A program made the position numbers and the translations under genes. The notes under the pieces are model-generated. The model ran no database searches and was not told the DNA's origin. It saw only the letters and a program-made list of their open reading frames with translations. A stretch of 9,417 bases of DNA. Source: Jatrophihabitans sp. Its GTDB lineage: Bacteria > Actinomycetota > Actinomycetes > Mycobacteriales > Jatrophihabitantaceae. Shown here piece by piece: positions 1 to 5,542 of the stretch. The stretch covers positions 1 to 9,417 of the forward strand of contig JAOPVG010000069.1 of the NCBI GenBank assembly GCA_025966255.1, given 5' to 3'. The number at the start of each line of letters is the position of its first letter. Positions within the stretch are counted from its first letter, which is position 1.

Positions 1-8
1 TTCGGCGC

Positions 9-1070
9 TCAGCGCCAGATCGAGCGGCGCTGCACGAGCAGGCGGTACAGCGTGCTCTGGATCGTCTCGCGCACGCGGTCAGTGACGTCGAAGACGGTCA
101 CGGCGTCCTCCGCCGCCTCCGGGTCGAGGTCCTCGGTGTGGATCGGCTCGCCGAACTCGATGTACCACTTGCTCGGCAGCGGCAGCAGGCCGAGGGGACC
201 CAGCCACGGGAACGTCGGCGTGAGCGGGAAGTAGGGCAGGTTGAGGATGCGGGCGACCGTCTTGGCGTTCCCGAGCACGGGGTGGATCTCCTCGGAACCG
301 ATGATCGACACCGGGATGATCGGCACGCCGGTCTTGATCGCCGCGTGCACGAACCCGCCCCGGCCGAAGCGCTGTAACTTGTAGCGCTCGTGGAACGGCT
401 TGCCGATGCCCTTGAACCCCTCCGGCCACACCCCGACGAGCTCACCGGCCGCGAGCAGGCGCTCGGCGTCGGCGGAGCAGGCCAGGGTGCTGCCGCTCTT
501 GCGGGCCAACGGGCCCAGGACCGGTGCGTTGAAGACGAGGTCCGCGCCGAGCATGCGCAGGAACCGGTGCGCCGGGTGTTCGGTGTGCACGGCGAACGCG
601 GTCATCGTGGCGTCGAGGGCCCAGAGCCCGCCGGCGTGGTTGGCGACGAGCAGGGCCCCGCCCTCGGCCGGGATGTGCTCGACGCCGTTGACGTCGACGC
701 GGAACCACTTGTCGTAGAGCGGCCGCAGCACGGGCAGGATGGCGTTCTCGGTCAGGTCGGCGTCGAAGCCGAACTCGTCGACGGCGTAGTTGCCCTGGAG
801 CCGGCGACCGAGGAAGGACAGCGCCTGTGCCGCGCGCTGCTCCCAGGCCGGCACCAGGCGGACGGCGGGCGCGACGGGCTCGGGCCGGGCGCGGTCGGCC
901 GGAGCCGCAGACGGCTCCGTCGGGGTGGGCGTCAGCGGGTGGATCGAGGCGCCGGGATTGCCCGGCCCCGGGGTCGGGCGGCCGGTGCGGCGGTTGGCCA
1001 ACCGGCGGCCGCGCCGCAGCGGACCAGCGGGCTCGGTGCCGTGCAACGGGATCACCCGGGCTTCGTCCAA
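9..1070 (-). CDS. PlsC-like lysophospholipid acyltransferase family protein (Rv0502 type)
   Basis: Predicted 353-residue acyltransferase that would transfer an acyl chain from acyl-CoA or acyl-ACP to a glycerolipid or similar acceptor at the inner membrane face; the real acceptor is unknown. The first ~75 residues are Pro/Arg/Ala-rich and probably disordered, except for a VIPLH motif at 6-10. The catalytic domain runs from ~95 to the end. It shows the histidine motif NHAGGLWALD (H145, D153), then WPEG (215-218), an Arg/Gly-rich KLQRFGRGGF stretch (231-240) and PIIPVSIIGSEE (250-261), the order expected for PlsC-like enzymes. No convincing membrane helix is seen. The start is TTG at 1070, preceded by a GGGGGG run about 6 bases away; it is chosen because VIPLH near the N-terminus fits my memory of Rv0502. 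The gene begins 18 bases after the epimerase stop, so co-transcription is likely. The family is secure, the substrate is not. Confidence 0.9.
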   Translation of the reverse strand: MDEARVIPLHGTEPAGPLRRGRRLANRRTGRPTPGPGNPGASIHPLTPTPTEPSAAPADRARPEPVAPAVRLVPAWEQRAAQALSFLGRRLQGNYAVDEFGFDADLTENAILPVLRPLYDKWFRVDVNGVEHIPAEGGALLVANHAGGLWALDATMTAFAVHTEHPAHRFLRMLGADLVFNAPVLGPLARKSGSTLACSADAERLLAAGELVGVWPEGFKGIGKPFHERYKLQRFGRGGFVHAAIKTGVPIIPVSIIGSEEIHPVLGNAKTVARILNLPYFPLTPTFPWLGPLGLLPLPSKWYIEFGEPIHTEDLDPEAAEDAVTVFDVTDRVRETIQSTLYRLLVQRRSIWR

Positions 1071-1088
1071 GTCAGGCCCCCCGTCCGA

Positions 1089-2138
1089 TCAGGTGCCGGT
1101 GATGGCGAGTCGGCGGTCGCGCCGCCCCTGAAGTACCCGCGACCCTACGCTGATAACGGCCAGTGCAACGCGGGGCAACGGACGTTGTCCGTCGAGATAG
1201 GAGTCGACCGCCGCGGCCGTCGAGTAGCGCGGTGTGTAGCCGAACTCGGTGCGCAGCAACGTGGTGTCGACGGCGCGTCCGTAGGTCAGGTAGCGCGCCT
1301 CTTCGGCCGTGAATTCGACGACGCTGCTGTTGCGCACGAGCGCGCCGGCCAACCCGATGGCCGGGTTGGGGACCGGGACGCGGATCCGTCCCGACCGGCG
1401 GATGATCTGCGACAGCGGCATGACGCCGTCGCCGGCGACATTGAAGATGCCCGGCCGGCGCCAGACCGCGGCCAGCCGAAGCGCTTCGATGGCGTCCGAT
1501 TCGTGCAGCAGTTGCAGCCGCGGATCGAACCCGAGGGCCGTGGGCACGAACGGCATGCCGAGGTAGCGGGAGAGTGCGGTGTCGATCGTCGGGCCGATGA
1601 CGTTGGACAGCCGCAGCACGCTCGTGTGCACGTCGGGCCGGCGCCGGGCGAAGCCGCGCACGTAGCCCTCGACCTCGACGGCGTCCTTTGCGTAGCCGAC
1701 CTGCGAGCCGTCGTGCGGATGCATGTCCTCGGTGAAGACAGCCGGGTCGGCCGGGCCGCAGCCGTACACCGCCGTGGTGGACTTGAGCACGAACTGCTGC
1801 ACGGTGTCGGACTTCTGGCACGCGGCCAGCAACTGCATCGTGCCGATGACGTTCATTTCCTGCATGGCCACCCGGCCGCCGACAGCGCGGGGCGAGGCCA
1901 TCAGCGCGGTGTGCACAACCGTGGTCACCCGCGCCTGCGCAATCACCTTGGCGATCAGCGGATTGCGGATATCGGCGCGCACGAACTCCGTGCGGCCAAG
2001 TAGCGGCAGATCAGCAGTGCGCGGCGGCATCGTGTCGACGCCGATGACCCGCTCGATCGACGGATCGGCCGCGAGCTGGGCCGCCAACCGCCCGCCGGCG
2101 TACCGGCTGACCCCGGTGATGAGAACGACGCTGGGCAT
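1089..2138 (-). CDS. SDR-family NAD-dependent epimerase/dehydratase (Rv0501/GalE2 type)
   Basis: 349-residue extended short-chain dehydrogenase/reductase, probably cytosolic and acting on a nucleotide-sugar or related substrate with NAD(P). The Rossmann fold begins at the N-terminus with VVLITGVSRYAGGRLA (4-19). An acidic residue follows beta-2 (GVD, D35), then VRADIRNP (53-60), VVHTAL (74-79) and the catalytic-type Ser/Thr stretch KSTTAVYG (119-126). The position where SDRs carry YxxxK reads YAKDA (149-153), so Lys is at +2 and not +4; the M. tuberculosis counterpart, annotated galE2, also seems to lack a normal YxxxK. UDP-galactose epimerase activity is therefore not assured. Start: the frame is open to a GTG at 2147, but GAGGG lies about 8 bases before the ATG at 2138 and touches the GTG, so the ATG is preferred. 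It follows the bS22 gene by 43 bases and precedes the acyltransferase by 18. Confidence 0.9.
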   Translation of the reverse strand: MPSVVLITGVSRYAGGRLAAQLAADPSIERVIGVDTMPPRTADLPLLGRTEFVRADIRNPLIAKVIAQARVTTVVHTALMASPRAVGGRVAMQEMNVIGTMQLLAACQKSDTVQQFVLKSTTAVYGCGPADPAVFTEDMHPHDGSQVGYAKDAVEVEGYVRGFARRRPDVHTSVLRLSNVIGPTIDTALSRYLGMPFVPTALGFDPRLQLLHESDAIEALRLAAVWRRPGIFNVAGDGVMPLSQIIRRSGRIRVPVPNPAIGLAGALVRNSSVVEFTAEEARYLTYGRAVDTTLLRTEFGYTPRYSTAAAVDSYLDGQRPLPRVALAVISVGSRVLQGRRDRRLAITGT

Positions 2139-2181
2139 CAGGCACACCCTCGGGTGGGCAGGAGCAGGGTGGTCGCGTCCG

Positions 2182-2280
2182 CTACTTCTTGTTGCGTCGC
2201 TGGACGCGCGTCTTCTTCAGCAGCTTGCGGTGCTTCTTCTTGGCCATCCGCTTACGCCGCTTCTTGATGACAGAACCCAT
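2182..2280 (-). CDS. 30S ribosomal protein bS22 (AURKAIP1/COX24-domain small basic protein, Rv0500B type)
   Basis: A 32-residue, extremely basic ORF: it starts [20 protein letters not shown], continues with a second Lys/Arg block and ends RRNKK before TAG. This agrees almost residue for residue with the Rv0500B-type protein of mycobacteria as I remember it. That protein has been found as bS22 in mycobacterial 30S subunits and belongs to the AURKAIP1/COX24 domain family shared with mitochondria. It should bind rRNA in the small subunit; its precise role is not well defined. GAGG stands 7 bases before the ATG, a good Shine-Dalgarno sequence. It lies between the HTH gene (120-base gap upstream) and the epimerase gene (43-base gap downstream), the same order as Rv0500A-Rv0500B-Rv0501. 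Gene callers with a length cut-off will miss it. The plus-strand frames across it are shadows. Confidence 0.95.
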   Translation of the reverse strand: MGSVIKKRRKRMAKKKHRKLLKKTRVQRRNKK

Positions 2281-2302
2281 ACTCAGACCTCGTCGATCGA
2301 TT

Positions 2303-2336
2303 GCCCGGACAGACGCCGGGGCCTTGGGCGAGCCTA
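2303..2336 (-). promoter_or_regulatory. Putative -10 and 5'-end hairpin of the bS22 mRNA
   Basis: In the 120-base gap between the HTH gene and the bS22 gene, minus-strand TAGGCT (2336-2331) fits a TANNNT -10. A start about 7 bases on (near 2324) would place a stem-loop at the extreme 5' end of the mRNA: GCCCCGG (2322-2316) pairs with CCGGGC (2308-2303) with one bulged C. The remaining leader of about 22 bases carries the GAGG ribosome binding site. No gene is seen in this gap. Confidence 0.35.
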
Positions 2337-2400
2337 CCTGCCCCGAAATGCGCACTCGCCCATCAGTCAGGAGCGACGCCCCCGGCGAATAGGTCAGCGC

Positions 2401-2649
2401 TCACCCGGCTTCGATGAAGGCGTCACGCAGGTAGTCGTGCACGGCCTTCTCCGGAACCCGGAAGGACCGGCCGACGCGTACGGCGGGCAGTTCGGCCGAA
2501 TGCACCATGCGATAGACGGTCATCTTGGAAACTCTCATCACCGCCGCAACCTCTGCGACGGTCAGAAACCTCACGTCAGCGAGCGCTGGGTCTACCGGGC
2601 GTATCCCGGGCGACTCGCGCGACTCACTGTCATCTTGCTTGGCGGACAT
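2401..2649 (-). CDS. Excisionase-family (HTH_17) helix-turn-helix DNA-binding protein, Rv0500A type
   Basis: 82-residue DNA-binding protein, probably a transcriptional regulator or nucleoid-associated factor. Residues 1-26 are polar and likely disordered. Residues 28-74 form a MerR/excisionase-type winged helix: FLTVAEVAAVMRVSKMTVYR holds the helix-turn-helix (recognition helix about 41-50), followed by the wing AVRVGRSFRVPEKAV (56-70). The wing ends in VGRSFRV and not the GGHRRYR of Streptomyces BldC, so this is a cousin and not BldC itself. Gene order (proC, this gene, bS22) matches Rv0500A. It starts at ATG 2649, and the Shine-Dalgarno-like GGTGAG lies only 2 bases before the ATG, within or beside a hairpin described separately. 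The 170-base gap upstream is the longest in this gene string, which suggests its own promoter and control. No phage or integrase gene is nearby, so a recombination role is unlikely. Confidence 0.9.
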   Translation of the reverse strand: MSAKQDDSESRESPGIRPVDPALADVRFLTVAEVAAVMRVSKMTVYRMVHSAELPAVRVGRSFRVPEKAVHDYLRDAFIEAG

Positions 2650-2653
2650 GTCT

Positions 2654-2680
2654 CACCGACACCTTCGGCACGTGTCGGTG
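2654..2680 (-). promoter_or_regulatory. Perfect 9-bp inverted repeat just before the HTH gene start (RBS-covering hairpin or operator)
   Basis: CACCGACAC (2654-2662) and GTGTCGGTG (2672-2680) are exact reverse complements with a 9-base spacer. In the mRNA of the HTH gene the hairpin would end 4 bases before the ATG. Both Shine-Dalgarno candidates are affected: GAAGG is in the loop and the last stem base, and GGTGAG begins inside the 3' arm. Folding should therefore hinder translation. As DNA it could equally be a dyad operator for autoregulation. The repeat is seen directly; the role is inferred. Confidence 0.55.
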
Positions 2681-2700
2681 CGTCGGCTTCCCCACCGACG
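2681..2700 (-). promoter_or_regulatory. Second inverted repeat in the HTH gene leader, sharing the same half-site
   Basis: CGTCGG (2681-2686) and CCGACG (2695-2700) form a 6-bp stem with an 8-base loop directly upstream of the 9-bp repeat. Its upstream arm continues as GTCGGTG on the minus strand (2699-2693), which can pair for 7 bases with CACCGAC (2680-2674), the 5' arm of the neighbouring hairpin. The two foldings exclude each other. Confidence 0.5.
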
Positions 2701-2719
2701 AACGGGACACGCACGTGCT

Positions 2720-2732
2720 TGTCACGACACTA
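2720..2732 (-). promoter_or_regulatory. Putative promoter -10 (TAGTGT) with overlapping palindrome for the HTH gene
   Basis: Minus-strand TAGTGT (2732-2727) fits TANNNT and is the same hexamer as in front of ppx. A transcript from it would begin near 2720 and carry a leader of about 70 bases containing both hairpins. The palindrome TGTCACGACA (2720-2729) overlaps the -10 and could be an operator. No clear -35 was found. The rest of the 2650-2819 gap shows only a weak ATAGC/GCTAT dyad (2756-2774) and the palindrome GCACGTGC (2711-2718). Confidence 0.4.
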
Positions 2733-2819
2733 GCGGTACACATGGGGCCTATGCGATAGCTGAGTGGAAGCTATACCGGGGAACCAGGGCAATGTGGGCG
2801 CAAATGAGGGGATCTGCCG

Positions 2820-3653
2820 TCAATTCTGGGCGCCGAGCTCGGCACTGCGGCGGGCGGCCGCCTCGATCGCGGCCAGCAGCGCCGCCCGTACACCGTGCAC
2901 CTCGAGCTCCCGGATGGCCGCGATCGTGGTGCCGCCGGGGCTCGTGACCGCCTCGCGCAGCTGCACCGGGTGCTCGCCGGAGTCCCGCAGCATGATCGCG
3001 GACCCGATCGCGGTCTGAACGATCAGCTCGGCCGCGAGCGTGCGGGGCAGGCCGAGCAGGATCCCGGCGTCGATCATCGCCTCGACCAGGAAGAAGAAGT
3101 ACGCCGGGCCCGATCCGGACAGCGCCGTCACGGCGTCCAACTGGGACTCCGGCACCCGGGCGACCTTGCCGACCGAAGCGAGCAACGACTCCGCGACGTC
3201 CAGGTGGGCCTCGTCAGCGTGCGCCCCTGCGGCGACGGCGGTCATCGCCTGATCGACGAGGGCCGGGGTGTTGGGCATGCACCGCACGACGGCGATGCCG
3301 TCCGGAAGGTGGCGCTCGATGTGTTCGGTGGTGATGCCGGCCGCCACGGAGACGACGAGGTGCTGCGGTCCGATCACCTGAGCGACCTCGGCGAGCAGGG
3401 TGTCGATATCCTGGGGCTTCACCGCGAGGATCAGCGTGGCCGCCTTGCCAACGGCAGCGGCGACGTCAAGCGTCTGCACGCCGTAGGTCTCGGCCAGGTA
3501 GGCGCCCCGACCCGGGTGCTTCTCACTCACCACGATGTCGGCGACGGTGCGCTCGCCGCGCAGCAGCCCGGACAGCAGCGCCTCGCCGATCTTGCCGCCG
3601 CCCAGGATCGCGATCGGGCCGGTCTGCGCCGGCTCAGCCGTCGGGTCAGCCAT
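2820..3653 (-). CDS. proC: Pyrroline-5-carboxylate reductase
   Basis: 277-residue cytosolic enzyme for the last step of proline synthesis: P5C + NAD(P)H gives L-proline. The N-terminal Rossmann domain opens with IAILGGGKIGEALLSGLL (14-31), followed by VKPQD (78-82) and RCMPNTPALV (124-133). The C-terminal dimerisation and active-site domain has the family signature: SGSGPAYFFFLVEAMIDAG (179-197) and EAVTSPGGTTIAAIREL (234-250). Length is normal. Two in-frame ATGs exist. The one at 3659 gives an ATGA overlap with the upstream stop but sits directly against AAGGG; the one at 3653 has GAAGGG at 6 bases and is preferred. Either way initiation occurs at the proline dehydrogenase stop codon, so the two genes are probably translationally coupled. 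A proC after an Rv0498-like gene and before an Rv0500A-like gene is the mycobacterial order (Rv0500). Confidence 0.96.
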   Translation of the reverse strand: MADPTAEPAQTGPIAILGGGKIGEALLSGLLRGERTVADIVVSEKHPGRGAYLAETYGVQTLDVAAAVGKAATLILAVKPQDIDTLLAEVAQVIGPQHLVVSVAAGITTEHIERHLPDGIAVVRCMPNTPALVDQAMTAVAAGAHADEAHLDVAESLLASVGKVARVPESQLDAVTALSGSGPAYFFFLVEAMIDAGILLGLPRTLAAELIVQTAIGSAIMLRDSGEHPVQLREAVTSPGGTTIAAIRELEVHGVRAALLAAIEAAARRSAELGAQN

Positions 3654-3655
3654 GC

Positions 3656-4603
3656 TCATCCCTTCGAGACGAGTGCGCGAGCGAAGAACGCGAGGTTAGC
3701 CGGACGCTCGGCGAGCCGGCGCATCAGGTAGCCGTACCACTGGGCACCGTAGGGCACATACACGCGCACGGTGTGGCCGGCCGCGGCGAGCCGCCGCTGT
3801 TCGTCGGGGCGGATGCCGTAGAGCATCTGGAACTCGAAGGTCTGCTTGCCGTGACTCTTCGCCTGCTCGATGGCGATCTCGACGAGGCGCGGGTCGTGGG
3901 TGCCGAACATCGGGTAGCCGTCGCCGGCCAGCAATGCGTTCATGCAGCGAACGTAGGAGCGGTCGACGTCGATGCGCTTCTGGAACGCGACCGACGCCGG
4001 CTCGTCGTAGGCGCCCTTGCACAACCGCACCCGACTGCCGGCGTAGGCGAGGTCGCGGCAGTCGGATTCAGTCCGGCGCAGGTAGGCCTGCAGCACCGCG
4101 CCGGTCTCCGGGAAGTCGACACGCAGCTGGCGCAGGATCTCCAGCGTGGAGTCGGTGGTGGTGTGGTCCTCCATGTCGAGGGTCATCGTGGCGCCCAGGC
4201 GGCGGGCCTCGGTGCAGATCGTCTGCGCGTGTTCGAGGGCGATCTTCTCGCCGTCGACGGGCAGGGCTTGGCCGACGGCGCTGAGCTTGACGCTGACCTC
4301 GGCCCGCGCGGTGAGCAGCCCGAGGCGGCCGGTGAGCCCTTCGCGATCGAGCGCAGTGAGCACGTCGAGGTAGGCCGCGGCGACGGTGTCGGCGTGGGCC
4401 CGGTCAGTGGTGTCCTCGCCCAGGTGGTCGAGCGTGACGGTCAGGCCGCTCGCGAGGAGGGTCTTCGTGGCGGCGACGGCGGACTGGATGTCCGGGCCGC
4501 CCACGAAGCGGCGCACGACCGAACGCGACACCGGCGCGCGGGTGACGACGGCCTCGATGCGGTGGTTGCGGGCCGCAGCGAGGATCGCAGTGCGCAGCAG
4601 CAT
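3656..4603 (-). CDS. Proline dehydrogenase (monofunctional PRODH, PutB type)
   Basis: 315-residue FAD-dependent TIM-barrel enzyme oxidising L-proline to P5C, passing electrons to the quinone pool and usually membrane-associated. Visible family motifs: SVKLSAVG (104-111, candidate catalytic Lys106), TLDMEDH (141-147), AYLRRTESD (173-181), RVRLCKGAYDEP (191-202), GTHD (234-237), FEFQMLYGIR (256-265), VYVPYG (281-286) and WYGYLMRRLAERPAN (289-303). Arg295 and Arg296 correspond to the proline-carboxylate-binding pair. Length fits a stand-alone PRODH; no aldehyde dehydrogenase domain is fused and none is in the window. Start is ATG 4603, 9 bases after the isomerase stop, with only a weak GGA before it. 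The 3' end abuts the proC start. In M. tuberculosis putB (Rv1188) is elsewhere, so the position here between an Rv0498-like gene and proC is a lineage difference. Confidence 0.94.
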   Translation of the reverse strand: MLLRTAILAAARNHRIEAVVTRAPVSRSVVRRFVGGPDIQSAVAATKTLLASGLTVTLDHLGEDTTDRAHADTVAAAYLDVLTALDREGLTGRLGLLTARAEVSVKLSAVGQALPVDGEKIALEHAQTICTEARRLGATMTLDMEDHTTTDSTLEILRQLRVDFPETGAVLQAYLRRTESDCRDLAYAGSRVRLCKGAYDEPASVAFQKRIDVDRSYVRCMNALLAGDGYPMFGTHDPRLVEIAIEQAKSHGKQTFEFQMLYGIRPDEQRRLAAAGHTVRVYVPYGAQWYGYLMRRLAERPANLAFFARALVSKG

Positions 4604-4612
4604 GCGTCCAGG

Positions 4613-5455
4613 TTAGTGCGGCCCGCCGGGGGCCCGCTGAGGTGCCACGAGGTGCAGCCGGCAGAACGCGAGCGCCTCGGCAAGGTCGGCCTCGCGCTCA
4701 GCCCGATCAAGGGCGCGGCGGGTGTTGATCTCGACCACGACGTGCCCGTCGTAGCCGCGCGCGGCCAACCGTTCCAACACCTCGGCGCAGGGCTGGTTGC
4801 CCCGGCCGGGCACCAGGTGCTCGTCCTTCGGCACGCCGGTGCCGTCGGCGATGTGGAGGTGGGTCAGCCGCTCGCCCATCGCGTCGAGCATCCCGAGCGC
4901 GTCGGAGTGCGAGACGGCGGAGTGTGAGAGGTCGAGCGTGTAGTCGCGGTACGGCTCGGCCGCGGCGACGTCCCACGACGGCTGGTAGGCCGACACCTCG
5001 CGGCCGCGCACCCGCAGCGGGAACATGTTCTCCACGGCGAAGCGGACGTCAGTCTCCTGCGCGAGTCGGCGCACCCCTTCGCGGAACCCACGCGCGTAGT
5101 CGCGCTGCCACCGGAACGGCGGGTGGACGACCACGGTCTGCGCGCCCAGGAGTTCCGCCGCGAATTGCGCCTTCTGCAGCTTCGTCCACGGATCGGTCGT
5201 CCAGACGCGCTGGGTGATGATCAGGCACGGCGCGTGGATCGCGAGGATCGCCACCCCGTAGTGCTGCGAGAGCCGCTGCAGGGCGTACGGGTCCTGGCTG
5301 ATCGGGTCCGTCCACACCATGATCTCGACGCCGTCGTAGCCGAGCTTCGCGGCCAACTCGAAGGCGACGGCCGTGGACTCGGGGTAGACCGACGCCGTCG
5401 ACAACCCGACCTTCGCCCCGCTGGCGCGCAGGGCCCGGGGCTCGTCCGGTGTCAT
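4613..5455 (-). CDS. Sugar-phosphate isomerase/epimerase-like TIM-barrel protein (xylose isomerase/AP endonuclease 2 fold, Rv0498 type)
   Basis: 280-residue protein of the xylose-isomerase-like TIM-barrel superfamily, expected to be cytosolic and to bind one or two divalent metals. The substrate is unknown. The barrel begins at about 14 with [13 protein letters not shown]. Acidic and His residues sit at strand ends as in metal-binding members: GVEIM (E44), AIHAPC (H74), VVVHPPFRW (H111), VENMFP (E142), [12 protein letters not shown] (D175, H178), LTHLHIADG (H199, H201, D204) and VVVEINT (E242). [12 protein letters not shown] (211-222) is a strong family signature shared, as I remember it, with Rv0498. 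Start is ATG 5455 with GGGAG 5 bases upstream. It is followed after 9 bases by proline dehydrogenase and preceded by an 87-base gap after ppx that contains a long hairpin. Nothing visible ties it to proline metabolism beyond packing. Confidence 0.88.
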   Translation of the reverse strand: MTPDEPRALRASGAKVGLSTASVYPESTAVAFELAAKLGYDGVEIMVWTDPISQDPYALQRLSQHYGVAILAIHAPCLIITQRVWTTDPWTKLQKAQFAAELLGAQTVVVHPPFRWQRDYARGFREGVRRLAQETDVRFAVENMFPLRVRGREVSAYQPSWDVAAAEPYRDYTLDLSHSAVSHSDALGMLDAMGERLTHLHIADGTGVPKDEHLVPGRGNQPCAEVLERLAARGYDGHVVVEINTRRALDRAEREADLAEALAFCRLHLVAPQRAPGGPH

Positions 5456-5468
5456 GCGGGCTCCCGGC

Positions 5469-5510
5469 GGACCCGCGCAGCGCTCGTTGCGGAGCGATTT
5501 CGCGCGGTCC
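5469..5510 (-). promoter_or_regulatory. Long stem-loop between ppx and the isomerase gene
   Basis: Read on the minus strand, GGACCGCGC (5510-5502) pairs with GCGCGGGTCC (5478-5469) with one bulged C. Inside this, after an internal loop, CGCTC (5496-5492) pairs with GAGCG (5485-5481) around a 6-base loop. The structure occupies nearly half of the 87-base gap and ends 13 bases before the isomerase ATG, just upstream of its GGGAG ribosome binding site. No T-run follows it. It could be a partial terminator, a processing or stability element separating ppx from the downstream genes, or a translational element. The pairing is visible; the function is inferred. Confidence 0.5.
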
Positions 5511-5542
5511 TCATGCGCGGCAGGGTAGCTGCTAGCGCAAGC

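Noticed and set aside
390..2003. Plus-strand open frame of 537 codons
   Set aside because: It lies antisense to the acyltransferase and epimerase genes across their boundary, has a monotonous Arg/Gly/Val/Asp composition typical of high-GC shadow frames, and shows no domain.
2401..2649. HTH protein as a phage excisionase or as BldC
   Set aside because: No integrase, attachment site or phage gene is nearby, and the wing sequence VGRSFRV differs from BldC's GGHRRYR; the Rv0500A type fits better by sequence and position.
1723..2733. Plus-strand frame of 336 codons through the HTH, bS22 and epimerase region
   Set aside because: It crosses three supported minus-strand genes and their gaps, with no motif or ribosome binding site; shadow.
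2525..3018. Small plus-strand frames over the HTH-proC gap
   Set aside because: They run antisense into proC or across the regulatory gap, with no family resemblance and no codon pattern of their own.
3773..4927. Plus-strand open frame of 384 codons
   Set aside because: It is antisense to proline dehydrogenase and the isomerase, both strongly supported by motifs; shadow composition and no recognisable family.
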